A DNA stretch of 64,000 nucleotides from Ignavibacteria bacterium (GTDB taxonomy: Bacteria > Bacteroidota > Ignavibacteria > Tepidaquicellales > Tepidaquicellaceae). The stretch spans positions 454,177 to 518,176 of the forward strand of contig DATAJP010000002.1 in NCBI GenBank assembly GCA_036262055.1, read 5' to 3'. A model generated the notes under the pieces. The model did not search any database. It saw only the letters and a program-made list of their open reading frames with translations, and was not told where the DNA came from. This document shows positions 17,850 to 25,675 of the stretch, in pieces. Within the stretch, counting starts at the first letter, position 1, and each line of letters begins with the position of its first letter. Made by a program: the position numbers and the translations under genes.

Positions 17850-19673
17850 ATGCAATTTGTTTTCAAATTTCTTGTAATTTCCTCATTTATTTTTCTTACC
17901 TCTTCAATGTGCTTAGCGCAGGCAAACTCTGTTCAGCTTCGTAACGGTGTGGGAGGTCTTATAAGCTCGCACTCAAACATACAGGAAGCTTACAATGCAA
18001 TCCCCGCAACAATTACACAGTCATATTTCATTGAAATCCAGTCAAACTATGACGGCTCGACTGAAGTATTTCCCATAAGTATGACTTCACGCATCGGAAG
18101 CGGTCCTACAAATACAATATTTCTCAGACCTGCTGCAGGCAACAATAACGAGGTTATTTCAACCAGCATAAACAATAACGCCGTTATTGCAATAGACGGA
18201 GCAGATTACGTTGTCATTGACGGAAGACCGGGCGGAGCCGGAACAGCAAATGGGCTTACGATTTCCAACACAATCTCCACCGGCACAAGCTCCAATACTG
18301 TTAACTTAATTAACAGTGCAAATCAATGTGTTATTCGTTACTGCACACTTACCAATGCAACTCAAAACACTGCCGGTCCGAGAGTGGTAAGCTTTGGAGT
18401 TTCACCGGGTGACCCCCATGGAAACTCAAACAATCTGATAACAAACTGCATTATTGACGGAGGCAGAACCGGAGTCGGAAGTAACGGGACCGCCGCAATT
18501 AACAATGACAGCAACATAATTCGTTCGTGCGAAATAAAAAATTGGGGATTTGCCGGCGTGTGGATGCAGGCAAACTCAAACAATATGATAATTGACTCCT
18601 GTTCGATTTATACAACCGGATATAATGTAACCAATCCTTCCGGAATCTCGCTCGCTGTTTCTGCGGCTTATACCGTAACAATCAAGAACAATAAAATTTA
18701 TGATGTAAAATCAACATCGACTTCGACAGGATTAACAATAAGAGGAATTTATACATCAGTTGCACCGGGTGCCGGCTCTACAATAAACATTTATAATAAT
18801 TTTATTTCACTCACCGATAATTTCAACAATGCAGTTACTGTTTATGGAATTTTATTTACGGGAACAAATGATTATACCTGCAATGTTAATTACAATTCGA
18901 TGAAATTAGGCGGAACGCATACGGGCGGCGGAACAAATACTGTTCTTTCTGCGGGAATCATAAAAACCGCAACAGGACAGCTTATTTATAATCAAAAAAA
19001 TAATATCATTATTAACAACAGAACCGGAGGAGTTGGAACGGGTACGCATACAGGTTCTGCGCTTACAGGAATGACCGGAATTACAGGTGTTGACTATAAT
19101 GTTTATTATTCCAATGCCGGAGCAAATTCATCGATGGCTGTCTGGGAAGGTATTACATATACCGATTCAACAGTATACCGCGCTGCAACTCTTCCAAATG
19201 AAGTGAATACAAGATTCAGAAACGTAACGTTTGTATCCGATACCGACCTGCATCTTGCAGGTGCATCGCTTACGGATAATTCGCTTCGCGGAATACCCGT
19301 TCCGGGAATATTAACGGACATTGACGGAACAATAAGAAATGCTTTATTTCCATCAAGAGGCGCAGACGAAGTTGCATTGGTCGGCATCACAAATGACCCT
19401 GTTGCGCCATCACAGTTTAGGCTTTCACAGAATTATCCGAACCCCTTTAATCCTGTAACAAGTATTAATTACGAAATTCCTGTTTCAGGATTTGTAACTT
19501 TAAAGCTTTATGATGTTTCAGGAAAAGAAGTTGCAACTTTGATAAGCGGAAATATGACTGCGGGATATTACACGGCAAGATTTAACGCATCAAACTTCGC
19601 AAGCGGAACGTATTTTTATACTCTCACTTCAGGTGATACAAAAATCACAAAGAAAATGGTTTTGATGAAGTAA
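17850..19673 (+). CDS. Secreted right-handed beta-helix protein with T9SS sorting domain
   Basis: 607 residues. A signal peptide (MQFVFKFLVISSFIFLTSSMCLAQA) is followed by parallel beta-helix repeats rich in Asn/Ile/Gly (NTVNLINSANQCVIRYCTLT, SNNMIIDSCSIYTTG). A linker then leads to a type IX secretion sorting domain over the last about 85 residues: QNYPNPFNPVTSINYEIP ... SGTYFYTLTSGDTKITKK. It should cross the outer membrane by T9SS and be cell-surface bound or released. Relatives are surface adhesins and polysaccharide-acting proteins, but no catalytic motif is evident. An AAAGGGGGG purine run lies about 11 bases before the ATG. Confidence 0.88.
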   Translation: MQFVFKFLVISSFIFLTSSMCLAQANSVQLRNGVGGLISSHSNIQEAYNAIPATITQSYFIEIQSNYDGSTEVFPISMTSRIGSGPTNTIFLRPAAGNNNEVISTSINNNAVIAIDGADYVVIDGRPGGAGTANGLTISNTISTGTSSNTVNLINSANQCVIRYCTLTNATQNTAGPRVVSFGVSPGDPHGNSNNLITNCIIDGGRTGVGSNGTAAINNDSNIIRSCEIKNWGFAGVWMQANSNNMIIDSCSIYTTGYNVTNPSGISLAVSAAYTVTIKNNKIYDVKSTSTSTGLTIRGIYTSVAPGAGSTINIYNNFISLTDNFNNAVTVYGILFTGTNDYTCNVNYNSMKLGGTHTGGGTNTVLSAGIIKTATGQLIYNQKNNIIINNRTGGVGTGTHTGSALTGMTGITGVDYNVYYSNAGANSSMAVWEGITYTDSTVYRAATLPNEVNTRFRNVTFVSDTDLHLAGASLTDNSLRGIPVPGILTDIDGTIRNALFPSRGADEVALVGITNDPVAPSQFRLSQNYPNPFNPVTSINYEIPVSGFVTLKLYDVSGKEVATLISGNMTAGYYTARFNASNFASGTYFYTLTSGDTKITKKMVLMK

Positions 19674-19702
19674 CAGGTATTATAAAATTTATGGTTTAAA
19701 TG

Positions 19703-19732
19703 AAAACCCGGCAAGAAATTACCGGGTTTTTT
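19703..19732. terminator. Rho-independent terminator, bidirectional
   Basis: 9-bp stem AAAACCCGG/CCGGGTTTT with a 10-base loop and T-runs on both strands. It lies between the convergent beta-helix gene (ends 19673) and comB (ends 19734). Confidence 0.9.
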
Positions 19733-19733
19733 A

Positions 19734-20453
19734 TTATGCGCTAACATAAAAATTATTTTTCAAAACAGGAACATTGCTGCTCACATTCAATTCGCACGCA
19801 AGTTCTACATCTTTTTCAAAACCTTTTTCAACAAGCTCTCTTCCTGAAATACAATTTTTTATTTCTTCGAAAATATTGCTTGAAAAACTTTGAAAAACCG
19901 ATAAAGCTGATTTGCTTTCGGGCGATAACGTACCTTTCAGATAGCTTATGATAACTCCTGCGCCAATAAAGTCTTCAAACGCAAACCTGATTGCTCCGTC
20001 ATTTTTATGTTCTTGCCATTGCTCACCTGCAGGAATTAATGAAATCTTTTTCCCTATTGTCATTGCATATTCGGCAATTGCCTTTGCGTTTCGCAGGCAT
20101 CCGCAGACAACGGGAATCTTTTTTGCAGATAAGCTTAAAGTCGAACCATTAGGTGAGGGTAAAACTAATTTTGTTCCTTTGGAAATGCTTATTAGTGATT
20201 CGGGTGAAAGAGAAAAAGAGTTTTGATTTCGTCTGAGAGAAGCTAATTCCGCATTAATCAATTGTGCAAACTCTTTTGCTGATTCATCTTTATATTTATA
20301 TGGGAAAACAATCGCTCCGTTTGATGTTGCAATATCAACACAGGTCGAAAAAGAAAGAACATCGATAATTATTATTATATCAGAAAAAGGCGCAAGTGTT
20401 TCTATTCCATTTAATCCCCACTCAAGTTTAATATCGTATACAGACTGATTCAC
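19734..20453 (-). CDS. comB: 2-phosphosulfolactate phosphatase family protein
   Basis: 239 residues, ComB family. In methanogens it removes phosphate from 2-phosphosulfolactate in coenzyme M synthesis. In bacteria without that pathway its real substrate is uncertain. Landmarks: IIIIIDVLSFSTCVDIA, KLVLPSPNGSTLSLSA, GCLRNAKAIAEYA, ISLIPAGEQWQ, AIRFAFEDFIGAGVIISYL. It starts at a GTG (20453) that overlaps the TGA of the upstream DUF1569 gene (GTGA arrangement), so the two are translationally coupled. Confidence 0.88.
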   Translation of the reverse strand: MNQSVYDIKLEWGLNGIETLAPFSDIIIIIDVLSFSTCVDIATSNGAIVFPYKYKDESAKEFAQLINAELASLRRNQNSFSLSPESLISISKGTKLVLPSPNGSTLSLSAKKIPVVCGCLRNAKAIAEYAMTIGKKISLIPAGEQWQEHKNDGAIRFAFEDFIGAGVIISYLKGTLSPESKSALSVFQSFSSNIFEEIKNCISGRELVEKGFEKDVELACELNVSSNVPVLKNNFYVSA

Positions 20454-20905
20454 ACTCCGAATTGCCTTAAATGGTGGTCAAGATGTTTCCATATTAAAAC
20501 ATCCCACTGCTGTGGGGTCATTTCTCCGAAGAACGGGTGCGGATCTTTAGAAACTCCATTTGCTCCGACCCGCCCGATTTTTTCAACTGAGGCAATCAGG
20601 TTTTTCTTTTCGGCTTCAAAATTTTTTTCATTTCCTGTCATTACAAATGCCTTATCCGTCGGTAATCCCTGTTTAAAAGGAGTGTCATCAGAAGTTATTT
20701 TCTTCTTAACCATATTTCCAAATAATTTACCCATCAAGGTTCTCTTACCTTTAATTTCACCAAGAGCGCTTTTCATGGTTATGTCTGCATGTGCAAGCAT
20801 TTGTGAAACATTCATTTTACCCCATTGAGCTTTTGATTCCGGAGATAATTTATTTATGCGGTCAATAACTTCCTGGTTATCAGCTGAATTATATAAACTT
20901 TTCAT
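20450..20905 (-). CDS. DUF1569 (DinB-superfamily) protein
   Basis: About 151 residues from ATG 20905 (MKSLYNSADNQEVIDRINKL). A longer frame to 21007 runs into the end of the next upstream gene, so the internal ATG is preferred. Helical bundle of the DUF1569/DinB kind: a His in MNVSQMLAHADITMKSALG, TPFKQGLPTDKAF, and the ending HPFFGEMTPQQWDVLIWKHLDHHLRQFG with possible metal-ligand His residues. Members are thought to be metal-dependent small-molecule enzymes, but the substrate is unknown. It overlaps comB by four bases, so the two are co-expressed. Confidence 0.82.
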   Translation of the reverse strand: MKSLYNSADNQEVIDRINKLSPESKAQWGKMNVSQMLAHADITMKSALGEIKGKRTLMGKLFGNMVKKKITSDDTPFKQGLPTDKAFVMTGNEKNFEAEKKNLIASVEKIGRVGANGVSKDPHPFFGEMTPQQWDVLIWKHLDHHLRQFGV

Positions 20906-20913
20906 AAGAGATT

Positions 20914-22446
20914 TTATTTTATGTACATCATTTTTTTTGTTGAGATAAAATTTCCTGCAATAAGCTTGCTGTAATAAATTCCGCTCGAATATTTTGACGC
21001 ATTCCATTTAACCTGATATGTCCCTGAATTCAATTGACCATTCACTAAAGTCTCGGTTTCCTTTCCCATTGCGTCATAAATTTTTAATTGAACAAACTGA
21101 GCACTTGCAATATCAAACTTAATCAATGTTTCCGGATTAAATGGGTTAGGAAAATTTTGATAAAGGTTAAAATTATTCGGTGCAATGGAAGAAATAGGAT
21201 TCATACTGCTTATAACAGAATATCGCGTATAAATTTGTGTTCCGCTTCCTGTCATCAAAATTGTTGGTACTAAATTCGTATTTCCAAAAGCAGGACCTGA
21301 ATAATAATTATAAGGAAATGGAAGATTAACCGAAATTGATTGCAGATTTGCATTAAATCTATAATATCTTCCTTCGGAAGGAACGGAAGCACCGTTACCA
21401 ACATATAATTCTCCTACAGCACCAATCAAAAACCTTGGATTAATAGTTCCTGATGATGCAATCTCAATTGATGAGTCAAGAGCAGTGCCGTTTACATAAC
21501 TCAAACGATATATTTTTCTTCCGTACGGTATATAAACAGAACTGTCGTATGAAATACCAATTTGTGAATATGTTCCCACAGGATGTAAAACCGGTCTAGA
21601 CCATCTTATGCTTAATGAAGTTCCATCATCTATCAACGAATACATTAATCCACCGTCTCTAATAATATAAATAATTCCGTTTGCTGATATACTGAATGGA
21701 ATTTCCTGATCGCCATCACCCGGAAGTTCCGGTGAAGAATATTTTGTCTGTCCTGTGTTTGCATCAATAGCAATTAAAGTTTTTGGTGTTGTCAATCCTC
21801 CCTGAAAAGCATAAACTGTGTTGCCATTCACGCATAAACATTCTGCTCCTGTATTAGGAATAATCCGATCATTTGTCCACACGCTGTCTCCGGTCATATG
21901 GTTAATCCGCATAATTTTTTTTGTTCCTGAACCGGGCAGAATCAAATCACCGTTTGATGTAAATGCAGCTGTCCAGATTATTCCTCTTTCTACCGTATGA
22001 TTTGATCGCCAGATAACATTTCCATTTTCTGCATTTAAAGCAAAAATGGAGTCATTTCCATTCTGCTGAAAATCACGAACATAAACTTTATCGTCATTGA
22101 AACCCATAACTATATACACGGCTCCGGTTTTTTCAAACCGCCAGATAGGACCAGAATTCGGCACACTTGCATAGGAAAATGCATTAACAACAGCTTTTAG
22201 GGGTGAAAGTGAGACATAACGCGAGGTAACAAATTTACTGCCATACGAAAAAATCTGCATTCCCCAAATACTGTTATCTGCTGCATAGCTTTTAGAGAGC
22301 GGACCAAATAAATATCCGGCATCAGTCAAACCATTCCGTTTACTGTTGCCGCCAACCGTAGTCCATACCGGATCTGTAAACTGTGCAAACGAATAATTTG
22401 CAATAAATAAAAACATAAATAAAAACAATAAAATTAACTTTTTCAT
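20914..22446 (-). CDS. Secreted beta-propeller (PQQ-like repeat) protein with T9SS sorting domain
   Basis: 510 residues. A signal peptide (MKKLILLFLFMFLFIANYSFA) is followed by propeller-like repeats of the PQQ/WD-like type (DSIFALNAENGNVIWRSNH, TLIAIDANTGQTKYSS, YSLIDDGTSLSIRWSR). A T9SS sorting domain ends the protein: QNFPNPFNPETLIKFDIA ... SGIYYSKLIAGNFISTKK. The repeats resemble PQQ-dependent dehydrogenases, but the enzyme's catalytic features are not evident, so it is more likely a binding or structural surface protein. It ends 9 bases before the DUF1569 start. Confidence 0.85.
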   Translation of the reverse strand: MKKLILLFLFMFLFIANYSFAQFTDPVWTTVGGNSKRNGLTDAGYLFGPLSKSYAADNSIWGMQIFSYGSKFVTSRYVSLSPLKAVVNAFSYASVPNSGPIWRFEKTGAVYIVMGFNDDKVYVRDFQQNGNDSIFALNAENGNVIWRSNHTVERGIIWTAAFTSNGDLILPGSGTKKIMRINHMTGDSVWTNDRIIPNTGAECLCVNGNTVYAFQGGLTTPKTLIAIDANTGQTKYSSPELPGDGDQEIPFSISANGIIYIIRDGGLMYSLIDDGTSLSIRWSRPVLHPVGTYSQIGISYDSSVYIPYGRKIYRLSYVNGTALDSSIEIASSGTINPRFLIGAVGELYVGNGASVPSEGRYYRFNANLQSISVNLPFPYNYYSGPAFGNTNLVPTILMTGSGTQIYTRYSVISSMNPISSIAPNNFNLYQNFPNPFNPETLIKFDIASAQFVQLKIYDAMGKETETLVNGQLNSGTYQVKWNASKYSSGIYYSKLIAGNFISTKKMMYIK

Positions 22447-22490
22447 AGGCGGGATTTTAATTTTATTAAAATTTATAAAATAAATTTAGT

Positions 22491-23513
22491 TTAACTCTTT
22501 TTAAATAACCACAATGAAAAATACTTATTTTCATCTTTCCATTCGGTCAATTTTTGCAGTCCCGCTGAAGTTGTTATATCCAAAACCATTTCATTCGAAA
22601 ATTTATAGGAGTTTTCTGTGTGAATGCTTTCTCCTTCATCGAAGAAAATCTCCTTATTCTGTTTCCTAAACTTCACATACTGCAAGTTTTTCGAAACAAG
22701 GTGCATTTCGATACGGGATTCCTGTTCATTGAAAAAAGCATGGTGAGAAAAGTTATTTAAATTAAATTCTGCTCCAAGCTCCCCGTTGATTCTCTTCAGC
22801 AAATTTAAATTAAATGCTTCCGTCACGCAATCGCTGTCGTTATATGCCTTGTGCAGTATTTGCCTATCTTTTATCATATCAAATCCGATAAGAAAAAAAT
22901 CATCATCAGTCATGTTAGCAGTAATAACTTTCAGCAGATTTGTTGCTTCGGCCGGAGTAAAATTTCCAATGCTTGAACCGAGAAAAATTATAAGCTTAGG
23001 TTTGTTGTTTAATTCATTAACTTTTTCGATTCCTTCCTCATACTCGCTCATAATTCCCGTGATGTTTATCGATGGGAATTCAGTTTTTAATTTCTCAACT
23101 GTAGTTTCCAGAATATCGGATACGTCAATCGGAAAATATTCAAGTTTGCTAAATCCCCTCTCGAGAGGGGTGTCAACGAAGTTGACGGGGTGTGTTGCAA
23201 AATATTTTAAAATAGTTTTTGTCTTAACCGACGTTCCGCTTCCAAGCTCTACAATACATTTTACATTTTTTGTTTTATTAAAAATATCCTCGATATTGTC
23301 CTGTAAAATTTTTTCTTCGGTGCGTGTGGGGTAATAATCCTGTGTCTTGCAAATATCTTCAAATAACAATGAACCCTCATGGTCATAGAAGTATTTTGCA
23401 GAAATGGATTTGGGATGCGAGGTCAATCCTTTTATAACATCATTTTCAAAATCAGCTTCGCCTCCGGCTGAATTTAGCTTTATGACACTCAAAATTTCGG
23501 GATTTTTGTTCAT
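22491..23513 (-). CDS. egtD: L-histidine N-alpha-methyltransferase EgtD
   Basis: 340 residues. It transfers three methyl groups from SAM to the histidine amino group, giving hercynine, the first step of ergothioneine synthesis. Landmarks: GLTSHPKSISAKYFYDHEGSLLFE, YYPTRTEEKIL, SAM motif CIVELGSGTSVKT, FFLIGFDMIKDRQILHKAYND, and C-terminal EKENSYKF-type region (IHTENSYKFS). Oddity: about 18 residues (THPVNFVDTPLERGFSKLE, positions about 107-125) are read from a dispersed palindromic repeat lying in frame between the SAM-binding strand and YFPIDVSD. Whether the enzyme still works is not known. Confidence 0.9.
   Translation of the reverse strand: MNKNPEILSVIKLNSAGGEADFENDVIKGLTSHPKSISAKYFYDHEGSLLFEDICKTQDYYPTRTEEKILQDNIEDIFNKTKNVKCIVELGSGTSVKTKTILKYFATHPVNFVDTPLERGFSKLEYFPIDVSDILETTVEKLKTEFPSINITGIMSEYEEGIEKVNELNNKPKLIIFLGSSIGNFTPAEATNLLKVITANMTDDDFFLIGFDMIKDRQILHKAYNDSDCVTEAFNLNLLKRINGELGAEFNLNNFSHHAFFNEQESRIEMHLVSKNLQYVKFRKQNKEIFFDEGESIHTENSYKFSNEMVLDITTSAGLQKLTEWKDENKYFSLWLFKKS
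23152..23199. repeat. Family C palindromic repeat inside egtD
   Basis: TCCCCTCTCGAGAGGGG followed by a small hairpin TCAAC-GAA-GTTGA and CGGGGTGTGTT. The same architecture, with a different inner stem, is found in intergenic DNA at 30600-30651. Here it is read through in frame. Confidence 0.85.
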
Positions 23514-23526
23514 TTAATTTCGTTAA

Positions 23527-23579
23527 GTTAGTTATTAATATGTATAAATAAAACTAACATTATGGAATATACGTTAGTT
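23527..23579. promoter_or_regulatory. Candidate operator: three copies of GTTAGTT/AACTAAC
   Basis: The 7-mer GTTAGTT occurs at 23527-23533 and 23573-23579, with its complement AACTAAC at 23552-23558. All lie in the 85-base gap between the divergent egtD gene and an AraC-type regulator gene. The last two form an inverted repeat. This may be the regulator's own site; there is no direct evidence. Confidence 0.4.
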
Positions 23580-23598
23580 GCAAATTTAGTGGATTTAA

Positions 23599-24009
23599 AT
23601 GAGTATTTATAAAAAGATAGCTTACTCAAAAATCTTTATTGACGATAACCACGAAAAACCTCTCGGCTTAGATGAGATTTCGCGCGAAGCGTGTATTTCC
23701 AAATTCCATTACGTTAGATTATTTAAGACAATATATAACAAAACTCCCCATCAATATTTACTTGAAAAGAAAATAGATAAAGCAAAAGAATTGCTGAAAA
23801 AAGATTATCCCGTAACAGACGTGTGTTTTCAGCTTGGTTTTGAAAGTATCCCGTCTTTCAGCAGGTTATTCAAAAATTATACAGGACAAAGTCCGAGAGA
23901 TTATAAACAAAAAATTTTTCAAATAAACTTTGCCATTAAGCGAGAGCCGCTTATAGTAATCCCCAGTTGCTTTATGGGAATGTTTGCACAAAATAGCAAT
24001 TTTGAATAA
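23599..24009 (+). CDS. AraC-family helix-turn-helix regulator (DNA-binding domain only)
   Basis: 136 residues, almost all of it the AraC/XylS double helix-turn-helix: IDDNHEKPLGLDEISREACISKFHYVRLFK, TPHQYLLEKKIDKAKELL, then PVTDVCFQLGFESIPSFSRLFKNYTGQSPRDYK. It has no ligand-binding domain, only a short C-terminal tail. A VOC-family gene starts 54 bases downstream; this regulator/VOC pairing is common in Bacteroidota. Regulation of the VOC gene, of itself and possibly of the divergent egtD is plausible. Confidence 0.92.
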   Translation: MSIYKKIAYSKIFIDDNHEKPLGLDEISREACISKFHYVRLFKTIYNKTPHQYLLEKKIDKAKELLKKDYPVTDVCFQLGFESIPSFSRLFKNYTGQSPRDYKQKIFQINFAIKREPLIVIPSCFMGMFAQNSNFE

Positions 24010-24062
24010 GTTTAATTAAATGAAGATTTGTAATTTGTATTTACAAATCTTAAATAAAAAAT

Positions 24063-24476
24063 ATGATAACAAAACTTTCACATTCAACAATTTACGTTAC
24101 CGACCAGGATGCAGCAAAAGATTTTTATGTCAACACACTTGGATTCGAATTAAAACATGATTTTCCGATGGAAAATAATTTCAGATGGCTTACGGTTTCT
24201 CCAAAAGGACAGGATATCGAATTGATTCTTTTGCCTGTTGATAATTCTTTCATAAGCAAAGAAAATGCGGAAAAAATAAAGCAGCTTTCCGGGGACGGCG
24301 TTTTCGGACCGGGAGCGTTTGTTACGAACAACTGCAAAGCAACCTATGAGGAACTAAAAGCCAAAGGAGTAAAATTCAAGGGTGAGCCAAAAGAGCAATT
24401 TTACGGAACCGAAATGGTAATGCAGGACCCGTTTGGTAACTGGTTTAGCGTGGTCGAACCAAAAGAAATGAAGTAA
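24063..24476 (+). CDS. VOC (glyoxalase/dioxygenase fold) family protein
   Basis: 137 residues with the paired beta-alpha-beta-beta-beta units of the vicinal-oxygen-chelate superfamily. Metal-ligand candidates are His (TKLSHSTIYVTD), Glu (DIELILLP) and the C-terminal Glu in VVEPKEMK. Other landmarks: FYVNTLGFELKHD, MVMQDPFGNWFSVVEP. The substrate is unknown; relatives include glyoxalases and resistance proteins. It follows the AraC-type regulator and is ended by a strong hairpin. Confidence 0.9.
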   Translation: MITKLSHSTIYVTDQDAAKDFYVNTLGFELKHDFPMENNFRWLTVSPKGQDIELILLPVDNSFISKENAEKIKQLSGDGVFGPGAFVTNNCKATYEELKAKGVKFKGEPKEQFYGTEMVMQDPFGNWFSVVEPKEMK

Positions 24477-24504
24477 ATCTTTTTTAAATTTTACTCGTAT
24501 TACG

Positions 24505-24536
24505 AAAGGAGATTGAGTATTTTCAATCTCCTTTTT
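24505..24536 (+). terminator. Rho-independent terminator after the VOC gene
   Basis: 12-bp stem AAAGGAGATTGA/TCAATCTCCTTT with a 6-base loop, followed by a short T-run. It lies 29 bases after the VOC stop codon. Confidence 0.9.
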
Positions 24537-24552
24537 AATTAAATTTAGACAT

Positions 24553-24855
24553 ATGCCAATCTTTGTTAAAAAAATAACACCCGTGAAAGAAAACTTCATG
24601 GAAACGGGAACGGAAGAAGATTTTAAGATTATCGGAGAGCATTTTGAATATTTGAAAAAATTTTTTGACGAAGGAAAACTTTTACTTGCGGGACCCTGTG
24701 AGGATGCTGCCTTTGGCATCTCAATCTTTAAAGCTGAAAATCTCGAAGAAGCTCAGCGGTTTTTAGAAAATGATCCTGCTTTTAAAAAAGGCGTTATGAA
24801 AGGAGAAGTTCATCCTTACAGACTTTCGTTATTTAATAAAGACTTCGAGTTTTAA
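24553..24855 (+). CDS. YciI-like protein
   Basis: 100 residues, YciI/YCII superfamily (ferredoxin-like fold). Landmarks: FKIIGEHFEYLKKFFDEGKLLLAGPCEDAAFGISIF and EEAQRFLENDPAFKKGVMKGEVHPY, with the conserved His and Asp of the putative active site. Members are small dehalogenase-like or lyase-like enzymes of unknown role. The gene starts just after a terminator, so it has its own promoter. DedA follows 78 bases downstream. Confidence 0.9.
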   Translation: MPIFVKKITPVKENFMETGTEEDFKIIGEHFEYLKKFFDEGKLLLAGPCEDAAFGISIFKAENLEEAQRFLENDPAFKKGVMKGEVHPYRLSLFNKDFEF

Positions 24856-24933
24856 AATCCTCCAAAGAAAAATATCACCGTATCATTTCAAAACTAAATA
24901 AGTTATTTTCGTTATTCATATAAAAACGCATAG

Positions 24934-25575
24934 ATGGACGTAATTATCGATTTTTTCAAGAATTTAAGAGACTTGGAGGGACTCATAAAATGGGGCGGAC
25001 TTCTCGTTTTAATCATCATTGTATTTGCTGAAACCGGATTATTAATCGGATTTTTCTTGCCGGGTGATTCGCTTTTAATTACTGCCGGACTTCTCGCTTC
25101 TCAGGGTTATCTCGATATTTTCGTGATGAACGTTACTTTAATTCTTGCAGCAATAATCGGCGATACTGTCGGCTACTGGTTCGGAAGAAAAACAGGACCA
25201 AAAATTTTTAAACGGGAGAAGTCGAAATTTTTTGCAAAAGAGCACCTGATAAAAGCGCAGGAGTTTTATGAAAAGCACGGCGGCAAAACAATAATTTATG
25301 CGCGCTTCGTTCCGTTTGCAAGAACGTTTGCACCAATTGTGGCAGGTGTCGGAAAGATGGAATACAAAAAGTTTTTGTCATATAACATTTTCGGCGGGAT
25401 ACTCTGGGTTGTTTCAATGACATTACTCGGATATTTCTTCGGAAACATTCCCTTCATTAAAAAGAATTTTGAGTATGTGATAATCGGGGTTATTATTATT
25501 TCAACTATCCCTGTTATTACGGGATATCTGAAACACAGAAAAGAAATGAAGGCTCAGCAGACAGCGGAGAAGTAA
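24934..25575 (+). CDS. DedA-family (VTT domain) membrane protein
   Basis: 213 residues. DedA proteins are inner-membrane transporters or flippases (several move undecaprenyl phosphate or other lipids) needed for envelope integrity. Landmarks: VFAETGLLIGFFLPGDSLLITAGLLA, GDTVGYWFGRKTGP, and the core FYEKHGGKTIIYARFVPFARTFAPIVAGVGKM with the conserved Arg residues. About five hydrophobic segments are present and the C-terminus is charged. It is followed by a clear terminator. Confidence 0.95.
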   Translation: MDVIIDFFKNLRDLEGLIKWGGLLVLIIIVFAETGLLIGFFLPGDSLLITAGLLASQGYLDIFVMNVTLILAAIIGDTVGYWFGRKTGPKIFKREKSKFFAKEHLIKAQEFYEKHGGKTIIYARFVPFARTFAPIVAGVGKMEYKKFLSYNIFGGILWVVSMTLLGYFFGNIPFIKKNFEYVIIGVIIISTIPVITGYLKHRKEMKAQQTAEK

Positions 25576-25624
25576 AACTTTTATAAAGAGTTTTCCGTTA
25601 AAAGTCTTATGAATACAAATATAC

Positions 25625-25660
25625 AAGATTCCTGTCAATTATTTGCAGGAATCTTTTTTT
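25625..25660 (+). terminator. Rho-independent terminator after dedA
   Basis: 10-bp stem AAGATTCCTG/CAGGAATCTT with an 11-base loop, followed by a run of T. It lies 50 bases after the dedA stop. Confidence 0.92.
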
Positions 25661-25675
25661 GTTATATAAACATAC

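Noticed and set aside
20906-21007. N-terminal extension of the DUF1569 protein
   Set aside because: It would overlap the coding end of the T9SS protein and does not look like the family; the ATG at 20905 fits better.
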